25,360 bases of DNA. It comes from CAZCSY01 sp964501505 (lineage in GTDB: Bacteria; Omnitrophota; Gorgyraeia; Velamenicoccales; Velamenicoccaceae). The stretch is from contig CAZCSY010000015.1 in the NCBI GenBank assembly GCA_964501505.1, forward strand, positions 1 to 25,360. The letters run 5' to 3'. The stretch's first letter is position 1; each line of letters opens with the position of its first letter. This document shows, one piece after another, positions 1 to 5,914 of this stretch. Both the position numbers and the translations under genes were made by a program. The notes under the pieces are model-generated. The model had not been told where the DNA came from. It saw only the letters and a program-made list of their open reading frames with translations, and made no database searches.

Positions 1-99
1 CGCTGTTCTTTCATCGTTTCGCTTTGGATCTTACGCATGTCATGAAAAGAGTTCTTTAACCTAGTACCTTAAGACAGGTACTTACAAGGAGGAGGGAAA

Positions 100-258
100 A
101 TGGGTTTTCAGGGCGGATATGGGAGGCAGCCGCGGGAGATGCATAAGGCGATCTGTTCAGAGTGCAAGAAAGAGTGTGAAGTTCCTTTTAAACCTAGCGG
201 AGACCGTCCTATTTACTGCAAAGAGTGTTACTCAAAGCGGAAAGATAGCGGTCGTTAA
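100..258 (+). CDS. Small CxxC-x17-CxxC zinc-ribbon protein
   Basis: This 52-residue ORF starts at an ATG preceded by a strong ribosome binding site (AAGGAGGAGGG, about 87-97) and ends in TAA. Two Cys pairs are present, CSEC at residues 19-22 and CKEC at 40-43, with exactly 17 residues between them. That matches the small family NCBI names CxxC-x17-CxxC domain-containing proteins (TIGR04272, from memory), which is frequent in candidate-phylum genomes. The pairs probably bind one zinc ion. The N-terminus is Gly/Arg-rich (GFQGGYGRQPR), which could suit nucleic-acid contact, but the function is unknown. A short inverted repeat (AGTACC..GGTACT, about 64-82) lies just before the ribosome binding site. 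Strong hairpins and a terminator follow downstream. The gene call is firm; any role is inference. Confidence 0.85.
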   Translation: MGFQGGYGRQPREMHKAICSECKKECEVPFKPSGDRPIYCKECYSKRKDSGR

Positions 259-279
259 AACGGGCGTCAAGGGATGCAA

Positions 280-352
280 GGTGTTGACGGGCCGCCGGGC
301 AAGCGCCGGCCGGGGCGGGGTCTATTCGTAGACGGCCCGCCGAAAGACGGCG
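280..352 (+). other. GC-rich potentially structured intergenic RNA segment
   Basis: Just after the zinc-ribbon gene the sequence can form stacked GC-rich stems. The clearest is GTCTA-TTCG-TAGAC (a UUCG-type loop, about 320-333), extended by GGCGGG against CCCGCC across a two-base bulge. It is not an obvious terminator because no T tract follows. It could be a 3' UTR element or part of a non-coding RNA ending at the terminator near 470. No known RNA family was recognised. Confidence 0.4.
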
Positions 353-373
353 GACCTACGGTGTACGTCACTG

Positions 374-426
374 TGTCCCGCTGTGTTCGATTTCGCCGTT
401 TTCTCAGGCGAAATCACAGCGGGACA
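374..426. repeat. Long two-part inverted repeat (hairpin)
   Basis: A 12-bp perfect outer stem (TGTCCCGCTGTG against CACAGCGGGACA) encloses a one-sided TTCG bulge, then a second perfect 8-bp stem (ATTTCGCC against GGCGAAAT) and a 9-base loop. The layout (long imperfect palindrome, single bulge, intergenic position) resembles REP/BIME-like palindromes mobilised by Y1 transposases, but no transposase is present nearby. It may instead be a processed RNA structure between the zinc-ribbon gene and its terminator. Confidence 0.6.
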
Positions 427-445
427 ACCACTTCTTCAATCTGGC

Positions 446-480
446 AAAAAGACCCGCTATCTTTAGCGGGCCCTTTTGTT
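446..480 (+). terminator. Intrinsic terminator after the zinc-ribbon unit
   Basis: A 7-bp stem, CCCGCTA-TCTT-TAGCGGG (453-470), is followed by CCCTTTTGTTATTT and preceded by an A-rich run. It should act on the plus strand and perhaps in both directions. It closes the transcript containing the zinc-ribbon gene and the structured segments after it. Confidence 0.8.
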
Positions 481-482
481 AT

Positions 483-614
483 TTAGGGCAGTCCCTGTGG
501 CGACGGCGCTTTCCCATCGGCGCCGCGGGGGCAACTGCTTCATTCTTTCGAAATCCACCGCGGGAGATAAAAACAATCCTGATGAGCATCGCTCTTCAGG
601 GTTGTTTTTATCTC
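483..614 (+). ncRNA. Candidate structured small RNA ending in a strong terminator
   Basis: The segment 483-533 can fold into a long stem: GCAGT against ACTGC outside, CCCTGTGGCG against the CGCCGCGGGG side inside. It is followed by a very strong terminator hairpin (564-614). No protein frame with a ribosome binding site explains the stretch, and the preceding terminator near 470 separates it from the upstream gene. No promoter was identified and no Rfam family was recognised, so this is only a candidate. Confidence 0.35.
564..614. terminator. 51-base near-perfect palindrome, bidirectional terminator
   Basis: GAGATAAAAACAA on the left pairs perfectly with TTGTTTTTATCTC on the right (13 bp). 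Six more pairs follow inside (TCCTGA with TCAGGG, one G-T), then GAGC/GCTC around a small loop. Both strands carry a T-rich 3' side, so it can terminate transcription from either direction. It is unusually long for a simple terminator. Confidence 0.75.
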
Positions 615-742
615 TTGCTACGCCAAAGAGTTAGGGCATTATTGATTTTCTCGTCCTGGCGTCGGCGATCGCGACGTTCAATCCAGCATCAGTTTCCTGT
701 CTCTTTTCTTTTCGACAGCAATTATTAGCGGCAATCAGTGCC

Positions 743-781
743 TATCGGAGGGATTTTGGGCGGTTATCGGAGGGATTTTGG
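743..781. repeat. Two direct repeats of 17 bases, 22-base period
   Basis: TATCGGAGGGATTTTGG occurs perfectly twice, at 743-759 and 765-781, with GCGGT between. A TG dinucleotide (about 739-740) lies just outside. Tandem repeats inside a TG-starting end are typical of IS21-family terminal transposase-binding sites, so this may be a solitary IS end left after decay. No transposase gene or opposite end is in the window. A binding site for a dimeric regulator is the alternative. Confidence 0.6.
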
Positions 782-820
782 ATGGAATATTTGAACCTAA
801 TCCCCTGGGGATATTTATAG

Positions 821-849
821 TTGTCGTAATGACCTATTGGGACTAAAAT
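821..849 (+). promoter_or_regulatory. Predicted sigma-70 promoter upstream of the pfkB leader
   Basis: TTGTCG (821-826) and TAAAAT (844-849) are separated by 17 bases, the optimal spacing. Transcription would begin near 856 and run through a 9-codon ORF and a terminator hairpin before reaching pfkB. Confidence 0.5.
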
Positions 850-874
850 GTAATTCCCCTATGAAAGGATTTAA

Positions 875-904
875 ATGAAATATTTCGGTCAAAAATTAAG
901 ATAA
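875..904 (+). CDS. Nine-codon ORF, possible leader peptide
   Basis: ATG to TAA encodes MKYFGQKLR. It has a Shine-Dalgarno-like AAAGGA five bases upstream and lies between a good promoter (821-849) and an intrinsic terminator (913-946). The arrangement resembles a transcription-attenuation leader, but there is no run of a single regulatory codon. It could be chance. Confidence 0.3.
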   Translation: MKYFGQKLR

Positions 905-912
905 GGCACAAC

Positions 913-946
913 ACAAAGACGCTGGGATACTAACAGCGCCTTTTGT
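913..946 (+). terminator. Intrinsic terminator or attenuator before pfkB
   Basis: ACAAAGACGCTG pairs with CAGCGCCTTTTGT around a nine-base loop, with one A-C mismatch, and the right arm ends in TTTTGT. It lies about 120 bases upstream of pfkB and directly after the nine-codon ORF, so it either ends a very short transcript or controls readthrough into pfkB. Confidence 0.6.
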
Positions 947-1001
947 ATCTCAAAGAAGCCGTTGAAATCATATTATCTGGCTAGCGCATAAAGGATCAAT
1001 G

Positions 1002-1024
1002 GGGCAACCGAACCTGTTGCCGAT
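1002..1024 (+). promoter_or_regulatory. Hairpin in the pfkB 5' region
   Basis: GGCAAC-CGAACCT-GTTGCC forms a six-bp stem about 45 bases upstream of the pfkB start. Flanking GATC copies can extend the pairing. There is no T tract. It might stabilise the mRNA or be a regulatory structure; no riboswitch class was recognised. Confidence 0.35.
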
Positions 1025-1066
1025 CAAAGAAAGAATTTAAGTAACAAGTAAGGAGAAATTAATATA

Positions 1067-1996
1067 ATGATAGTCACGTTGACCATTAATCCTTCCGTTG
1101 ATGCCAGTTCGAGCGTAGATCGTGTTGTTCCTGATGATAAATTGCGGTGTAAAGACCCATTTTATGAAGCCGGGGGAGGAGGCATCAATGTATCCCGGGC
1201 CATAAAGAGATTGGGAGGAGGATCGTTGGCTTTGTATGTTTCCGGCGGGTTATACGGGAAGATGCTTGAGCAACTGCTTGATGAAGAAGGCATCCGTCAC
1301 CAGCCGATCCGGATATCGGGACTGACGCGAGAGAATTTGATAGTTATCGAGGAGGCGACCGGTCAACAATTCCGTTTTAATCTACCCGGACCTCGATTAA
1401 AAGAGAAAGAATGGAAGATGTGTCTTGATAAACTTTCAAAAGTCACTCCACAACCAGCTTACGTCGTAGCGAGCGGCAGCCTTGCGCCCGGGGTCCCGGA
1501 TGATTTTTTTGCCACGGCGGCAAGTATTGCCAAAGAAATGGGAGCTCGTATTATCGTGGATACCTCCGGTGAGGCCCTTCGTTTGGCTGCCCGTTCCGGA
1601 GTGTATTTACTCAAGCCCAATATGCGCGAGCTTCAGGAATTGACAAAGACAGAAATCAAAAACGAGTCACAATTGGAAGAAGCGGCCATGAAATTTATCA
1701 AAGAAGAGCAGAGCGAGGTCGTTGTAATCTCCTTGGGGCCGGCAGGAGCCATCATGGTAACAAGAGACGGGCTTGAACATTTTCGTTCTCCAACCGTCCC
1801 CATTGTGAGTAAAGTCGGCGCAGGAGACAGCATGGTGGCCGGGATTGTCCTTGCTTTATCGCGCGGCAAATCATTACGTGAGTCTGTCCAATTCGGCATA
1901 GCCGCAGGGTCAGCAGCCGTGATGAATCCAAAAAGAGAACTTTGCCGCCGTAGCGACACGGAAGATTTGTTTGAGAAAATGATCGCAAGCAGGTGA
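1067..1996 (+). CDS. pfkB: 6-phosphofructokinase II (PfkB-family sugar kinase)
   Basis: A 309-residue ribokinase-fold enzyme predicted to phosphorylate fructose 6-phosphate to fructose 1,6-bisphosphate with ATP in glycolysis. The length equals that of E. coli PfkB and the resemblance is close throughout. Visible blocks are the N-terminal TLTINPSVD, the substrate-binding GGGGINV (36-42), GSLAPG (137-142), LLKPN (181-185), SLGPAGA (222-228) and the PfkB signature GAGDS (251-255), whose Asp254 is the expected catalytic base. The start ATG has AAGGAG at about 1049-1054. The stop codon overlaps the next gene start (TGATG). 1-phosphofructokinase or tagatose-6-phosphate kinase are close relatives, but the KLRC and GGGGINV context favours PfkB. 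It heads an apparently co-transcribed run of envelope-type genes, an odd partnership for a glycolytic enzyme. Confidence 0.85.
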   Translation: MIVTLTINPSVDASSSVDRVVPDDKLRCKDPFYEAGGGGINVSRAIKRLGGGSLALYVSGGLYGKMLEQLLDEEGIRHQPIRISGLTRENLIVIEEATGQQFRFNLPGPRLKEKEWKMCLDKLSKVTPQPAYVVASGSLAPGVPDDFFATAASIAKEMGARIIVDTSGEALRLAARSGVYLLKPNMRELQELTKTEIKNESQLEEAAMKFIKEEQSEVVVISLGPAGAIMVTRDGLEHFRSPTVPIVSKVGAGDSMVAGIVLALSRGKSLRESVQFGIAAGSAAVMNPKRELCRRSDTEDLFEKMIASR

Positions 1997-2442
1997 TGAT
2001 TTTGAAAGCAAAATTTAAAGAAATTTTTGTTAAGCTGCTAAAGCTTAATACCACACCGCCAGAAATAGCCTTGGGGATTTCTATCGGGGTGATCATTGCT
2101 GTCTTGCCGCTTTATTGATTTCATACACTTCTTTGCGTTATTTTTGCTTTTTTCATTCCGCGAGCCAACAAGATCGCCATTTTGGTAGGGACCAATATCT
2201 CCTTGCCGCCGACCGTGCCGTTCATCACTTGGGCGGGATATAACATCGGGAGATTGATCTTGGGGCCTCAGTACGCGCCGTTAAACCTGGCTACTTTTAA
2301 GGGGATCAGATTTAAGGATATGCTTCATTTCTATTATCCGCTTTTTGTGGGCAGCCTTGTCTTAGGTTTATTTTTGTCCGTAATATTCTATTTTTTTACA
2401 TTACGGTTCATTAAAAAAAGAAGAAATCGGGCCCGACCATGA
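1996..2442 (+). pseudogene. DUF2062 membrane protein interrupted by in-frame TGA
   Basis: Reading from the ATG that overlaps the pfkB stop gives a typical DUF2062 protein: KAKFKEIFVKLLKLNTTPPE, a membrane segment ALGISIGVIIAVLPLY, then a TGA (2116-2118), then FHTLLCVIFAFFIPRANK, the TNISLPPTVPF block, and a last membrane segment near 2341-2410. In this family the residue at the TGA is normally glycine (P-x-x-G-F-x-T-L), so one G-to-T change in GGA explains it. Length (148 codons) and both ends are otherwise intact, and the frame continues to overlap the next gene by ATGA. The residues after the stop show no further decay. It is a very recent nonsense mutation, an assembly error, or a readthrough site. 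DUF2062 proteins are small membrane proteins of unknown function, often near envelope genes. Confidence 0.8.
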
Positions 2443-3161
2443 GCGCCTTTTACACATTGTTCAGGAAACTGCCATGTATGTTTCTCATAGGCATTCCCTG
2501 TCTTTGTTTGACTCCGGACTGGGTTATGGCTATGAGCCATAAAGGGGAGAAGATCGTTTATGATGTATCCCCGGTCGGCAGGGCAGAATATGATGATTTG
2601 GGCGAGGTTGTCATTGATGGCCAAAAATTGGATTGTGTAACTTTCAGAACGCAGATGATGGGCTTTGATGATACGGAGAAGATATATAGTGACTCACAGA
2701 GCTATTTACCTGTAAAAGTTGAACGGGATGTTTCCATGTGGTTAAGCAAGGAATATCTGGTTGAGCAATATGATCAAAATAAGTTTTTGCTCACTATCGA
2801 TAAATTCAAGGCCGGCAAGAAGGTGAAACAATACGTCTTCCAGAAAGACGGCCCTCTTCATAATGCCGTTCTTCTGCCTTTTTATCTGAGAACCATAGCA
2901 TATCTTTATATCGGCTGGGAAATCAAAGCGCGGTTCCCGGAGGAGTTTACGATCCGGTTGGCGTCTTTTGACGAAATCACGGTCCCCGCCGGAAAATTCA
3001 TGACATATCATTTTACGAGCACTCCGAGTAAATTCGAGATATGGATAAGCAGGGACGATCCACGCGTACCGGTCAAAATAAAGGGGCTGGGAGGATTGGG
3101 CTACACGATGGTCATGAGGGAGCACGTTTTGTCAGATATGCAAACAAAAGAGGTCGAGTAA
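2439..3161 (+). CDS. Exported DUF3108-like protein
   Basis: A 240-residue protein with an N-terminal hydrophobic stretch (about residues 11-31, MFLIGIPCLCL) that looks like a signal peptide, so it is probably periplasmic. The mature part begins with GEKIVYDVSPVGRAEY. It continues with features seen in DUF3108 proteins: a beta-rich body, a conversion block (YLPVKVERDV), a FPEEFTIRLASFDEITVPAG segment and a C-terminal PRVPVKIKG motif. DUF3108 proteins are predicted envelope beta-sheet proteins of unknown function. The start overlaps the preceding stop by ATGA, implying translational coupling to the DUF2062 gene. Family assignment is from pattern memory. Confidence 0.65.
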   Translation: MSAFYTLFRKLPCMFLIGIPCLCLTPDWVMAMSHKGEKIVYDVSPVGRAEYDDLGEVVIDGQKLDCVTFRTQMMGFDDTEKIYSDSQSYLPVKVERDVSMWLSKEYLVEQYDQNKFLLTIDKFKAGKKVKQYVFQKDGPLHNAVLLPFYLRTIAYLYIGWEIKARFPEEFTIRLASFDEITVPAGKFMTYHFTSTPSKFEIWISRDDPRVPVKIKGLGGLGYTMVMREHVLSDMQTKEVE

Positions 3162-3162
3162 A

Positions 3163-3819
3163 TTGTCTGAAATAGTTATCAGAAGATTTGATAGTAAAGA
3201 CAGGGATGGGGTCCGCAGGATCAGCTGTGCAACATCATTCCTGGAAGAAGACCGAAGATTATTTATTGATGACGATGAGATTTTAGCCGACGCGCTGACG
3301 CTTTATTATACGGATCATGAGCCGGCATCGTGTCTCGCCGCCGTAAAAGACGATCAGGTCGTAGGGTATATCATCGGCACTCAGGATGTGCCGCGGATGG
3401 AGAAGGTGTTTTCGAAACAGATCTTGCCGAAATTGATCGCAAAAGCTTTCTGGAGAGGCTTTTTTTTCAGGGCGAGAGCGTGGCGTTTCTTTATCCATAT
3501 CGCCGCGAGCGCGCTAAAGGGGGAATTTCATGTTCCACGTTTCTCCACGGAGTATCCCGCTATGTTGCATATAAATATCGATAAAGGTCATCGAGGCCGC
3601 CAATTGGGGCGCAGACTCATCGAGCATTATATGGATTTTCTCAAAGGGCAGAATGTTGCCGGTGTTCATTTCGGGACCATGTCTGAAGGCGCAAAAGTAT
3701 TTTTCCTGAAAGCAGGCTTTGAGTTATTGCATGAATCAAAAAGATCTTATCTGAAATACCGGACAGGGAAAGATGCCCCCTTTTATGTATTTGGGAAAAA
3801 ATTAGGAGGGGACGCATGA
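3163..3819 (+). CDS. GNAT-family N-acetyltransferase
   Basis: A 218-residue protein starting at TTG one base after the previous TAA, with AGAGG upstream. The N-terminal IVIRRFDSKDRDGVRRI strand-helix and the VVGYIIGTQ strand (67-74) are typical of GNAT enzymes. The acetyl-CoA pyrophosphate loop is recognisable as HINIDKGHRGRQLGRRLIEH (136-155), with Gln147 where many relatives have Gly. GVHFGT and AKVFFLKAGFELL (177-189) form the usual C-terminal strand-helix. An insertion of about 50 residues (80-130), rich in Phe, Trp and Arg, separates the first half from motif A and may form a membrane-proximal or substrate-binding lid. Predicted to transfer an acyl group from CoA to an amine. Its position beside a PIG-L deacetylase suggests an amino-sugar substrate, which is inference. 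Confidence 0.75.
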   Translation: MSEIVIRRFDSKDRDGVRRISCATSFLEEDRRLFIDDDEILADALTLYYTDHEPASCLAAVKDDQVVGYIIGTQDVPRMEKVFSKQILPKLIAKAFWRGFFFRARAWRFFIHIAASALKGEFHVPRFSTEYPAMLHINIDKGHRGRQLGRRLIEHYMDFLKGQNVAGVHFGTMSEGAKVFFLKAGFELLHESKRSYLKYRTGKDAPFYVFGKKLGGDA

Positions 3820-5225
3820 AATCAATATTGGATTATAGAAGGCACATTGCTCTCGCCGCGGCGCTGGGTATTGCACTATTTGTCATAGGGAGGTTTTGGA
3901 TGTTTCCAAAACAAAAAAGCGTGGGATATCCGGAAATAAATTTTGCATCAAATGACCGCATTCTCATCCTTGCCCCGCATCCCGATGATGAGATGCTGGC
4001 ATGCGGCGGGGTCATTCAGGAAGCCATGAAAAGGAATCTTCCTATCAGGATAGTCTTTCTCACGTACGGAGACAATAATCAATGGGCGTTTCTTGTTTAT
4101 AGAAAACATCCCGTTATCATGCCCAAGGCTGTGCAAGGCATGGGCCTCCTTCGTCATGACGAGGCTGTCGCCGCAGCAAAGAAGATCGGACTTACAGAAG
4201 AGAATCTCACTTTTTTGGGGTATCCTGATTTTCGCACTCTGGAAATTTGGTATTCCCACTGGGGCGACAGGCCGCCGGCTGAAAGCATGCTGACTCGGGT
4301 GAATAAAGTTCCGTATTCCAGCGCGCTACGTCCGGGTGCTGCCTATAAGGGAGATGAGATATTAAAGGATATCAAGACAGTCATACAGGAATTCAGGCCC
4401 ACAAAAATATTCTTGTCTCATCCCTTTGATCATAATCCCGATCATCGCTCCTTATATTTATTTACCCGTATAGCCCTATGGGATATGGAAGGGGAGATAA
4501 AGCCCATTCTGTACCCTTATCTTGTGCATTATATAAACTGGCCACAGCCCGTGAAATATGATCCTCAAGCAGAACTTCTGCCGCCCTCTTTTCTTAAGGA
4601 TACTGTTGAATGGCAAAGGCTGAATTTATCACAACAGGAAGTAGTCAAAAAGCACGAAGCGCTCAAAGAACATCGGTCCCAATATCAATCCAGCCCCAGG
4701 TATCTCCGGCTATTTATACGGTCTAATGAATTGTTCGGCGATTATCCTGTTGTGACGTTGAAGGATGAGTCTTCGTTTGTTCCGCTCGTTGAGAATCGGA
4801 AGGAAGATTTGAGCCGAGAACCGGAACAACTTCTTGAAGAAGAAAAAGCTTCTTTTGTTGGCGTTGAATCAACGTCTGTTAAATCAGAAGATGGAAAACT
4901 TGTCTTTACTGTTAAACTTTCACGCCCCTTAGGGAAGGCCGTTGGGTTTTCGATATATGCCTTTGGCTATAAAAAGGATAAAGATTTTGCCCGGATGCCG
5001 AAGATTCATATTAAATTTGGTGCGGTTGAACAAAAAATTCTGGATCAGGATAAAATTATTGACAAACGCGCCATCACAATAAATCGCAAGGCAAGAGAAA
5101 TAACAGTTCGTATCCCTCTTGATGTTCTTGAGAGTCCTGACCGCATTTTGACCAGCGCCAGGACATATATCGGAAATGTTCCGTTGGATTGGGTTGCTTG
5201 GAGGGTGCTAGAATTATCAAACTAG
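3816..5225 (+). CDS. PIG-L/LmbE-family deacetylase with N-terminal membrane segment
   Basis: A 469-residue protein whose start overlaps the acetyltransferase stop by ATGA. Residues about 10-30 form a hydrophobic helix, so the enzyme is membrane anchored; charges flank both sides, leaving the topology undecided. The zinc site of PIG-L N-deacetylases is complete: APHPDDE (53-59) supplies His and Asp, and HPFDHNPDH (202-210) supplies the distal His. Members remove acetyl groups from N-acetylglucosamine-type substrates in GPI anchors, mycothiol, bacillithiol or glycopeptides. After the catalytic core, the last 130 or so residues form a separate beta-rich region of unknown type (VGVESTSVKSEDGKLVFTV onward). 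The product terminates shortly before a ribosome binding site for the small membrane peptide. Confidence 0.8.
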   Translation: MKSILDYRRHIALAAALGIALFVIGRFWMFPKQKSVGYPEINFASNDRILILAPHPDDEMLACGGVIQEAMKRNLPIRIVFLTYGDNNQWAFLVYRKHPVIMPKAVQGMGLLRHDEAVAAAKKIGLTEENLTFLGYPDFRTLEIWYSHWGDRPPAESMLTRVNKVPYSSALRPGAAYKGDEILKDIKTVIQEFRPTKIFLSHPFDHNPDHRSLYLFTRIALWDMEGEIKPILYPYLVHYINWPQPVKYDPQAELLPPSFLKDTVEWQRLNLSQQEVVKKHEALKEHRSQYQSSPRYLRLFIRSNELFGDYPVVTLKDESSFVPLVENRKEDLSREPEQLLEEEKASFVGVESTSVKSEDGKLVFTVKLSRPLGKAVGFSIYAFGYKKDKDFARMPKIHIKFGAVEQKILDQDKIIDKRAITINRKAREITVRIPLDVLESPDRILTSARTYIGNVPLDWVAWRVLELSN

Positions 5226-5235
5226 GAGGTGTGAA

Positions 5236-5373
5236 ATGATAGAAATTCTTGTTGTGGTTGCATGGATTATCGGTCTTATTTTAGGAGTTATGTGGCTATT
5301 TTTACCATGGATTATTATTTCAAAAATTGATCAAGTTATAGAAGAATTAAAAAAATTGAATTCTCAAAAATAA
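5236..5373 (+). CDS. 45-residue single-pass membrane peptide
   Basis: ATG to TAA with a near-ideal ribosome binding site (AGGAGGTG, 5224-5231), 10 bases after the deacetylase stop. Residues 4-28 form one hydrophobic segment (ILVVVAWIIGLILGVMWLFL onward), followed by a short amphipathic, Lys-rich tail (KIDQVIEELKKLNSQK). No family was recognised. Its spacing and membrane nature suggest it is a small accessory subunit of the anchored deacetylase module, an inference from position only. Confidence 0.65.
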   Translation: MIEILVVVAWIIGLILGVMWLFLPWIIISKIDQVIEELKKLNSQK

Positions 5374-5413
5374 TTTAAAAAAATAAAGACCAAATGGATT
5401 ATCCGGCGGATAA

Positions 5414-5665
5414 AGTCATTATGTTCTGGGCGTTGTTACAGAGGCAAAAAGAAGAATCGAACAATATGGGGTTAACGAAATTAGCGATAAGAAAAAACGT
5501 GGATTTGATGTTTTTATTTCGCCGTTTAAAAGCCCCATTGTTGTTATCCTGTTTTCTGCTGCCTTTGTGTCATTTTTTGTGCGTGGTGCCGCCGTCGGAG
5601 CCATCATTCTCGCCATCATAATTCTTTTATTCTCAAAATTGTTCGTTCACCTTTCCGGAAAATGA
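5414..5665 (+). pseudogene. Relic of a P-type cation ATPase N-terminus
   Basis: In the frame ending at TGA 5663-5665 the sequence reads EAKRRIEQYGVNEISDKKK, then FISPFKSPIVVILFSAAF and a second hydrophobic run, VGAIILAIIILLFSKLF. This closely follows the cation-ATPase N-terminal domain and first membrane hairpin of P-type ATPases, especially MgtA-like magnesium pumps (EAxxRLxxYGxNE, FLxQFKSPLVLIL). A stop lies just upstream in the same frame (5411-5413). No start with a ribosome binding site is present, and the actuator, phosphorylation and nucleotide domains are absent. Full-length pumps have roughly 850-900 residues; fewer than 90 remain, so this is a remnant. Confidence 0.65.
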
Positions 5666-5708
5666 CGGACACAAAATCTATCTCTAATAGCCTGAAAATT
5701 TATTTATA

Positions 5709-5736
5709 TTGACAAATCAGGGGAATGTGCTACACT
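5709..5736 (+). promoter_or_regulatory. Strong sigma-70-type promoter
   Basis: A perfect -35 TTGACA (5709-5714) and a -10 TACACT (5731-5736) are separated by 16 bases. It points to an intrinsic terminator only about 60 bases downstream, so it makes either a very short RNA or an attenuated leader of the cold-shock gene. Confidence 0.65.
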
Positions 5737-5742
5737 AAGCGC

Positions 5743-5804
5743 GTAGTAAAAGATTAGAAATCTAAGGCCGCAAGGATAAGGAGATCTAACCTTGCGGTTT
5801 TTTT
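5743..5804 (+). ncRNA. Short promoter-to-terminator transcript, sRNA or leader
   Basis: Between a perfect-box promoter and an intrinsic terminator lie about 60 bases with no plausible ORF. A small TTAGA-AA-TCTAA hairpin precedes the terminator stem. It may be an independent small RNA or an attenuator for the cold-shock gene starting at 5915. No known RNA family was recognised. Confidence 0.4.
5768..5804 (+). terminator. Intrinsic terminator
   Basis: CCGCAAGG (5768-5775) pairs with CCTTGCGG (5790-5797), eight perfect bp around a 14-base loop, followed immediately by seven Ts. Confidence 0.85.
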
Positions 5805-5882
5805 GTTGCTGTCATTGTTTGCCTCGTTAGACGTCGTGAGATCTAGCAGGTAAAGGTGATGTAGATTTCTGACGGGCTTTAC

Positions 5883-5888
5883 TATAAT
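5883..5888 (+). promoter_or_regulatory. Probable -10 box for the cold-shock gene
   Basis: A perfect TATAAT lies 26 bases before the cold-shock ATG. The corresponding -35 region (around 5860) matches the consensus poorly. If used, the leader would be only about 20 bases and independent of the upstream promoter at 5709. Confidence 0.4.
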
Positions 5889-5914
5889 CTTTCAAGAAAA
5901 GGAGGTAGCAAGCA

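Noticed and set aside
119..486. Two 70-residue plus-strand frames overlapping the zinc-ribbon gene and the hairpins
   Set aside because: They lack ribosome binding sites, run through palindromes and the terminator, and the first is an out-of-frame shadow of the real 100-258 gene.
2116..2118. Genome-wide UGA-to-glycine code, as in Gracilibacteria
   Set aside because: pfkB, the GNAT gene, both PilZ-neighbour genes and others end in TGA at sensible places, so UGA is a normal stop here.
5394..5621. A 75-residue ORF beginning MDYPADKV
   Set aside because: It is in a different frame from the recognisable P-type ATPase relic and has no ribosome binding site; its residues look like a shadow frame.
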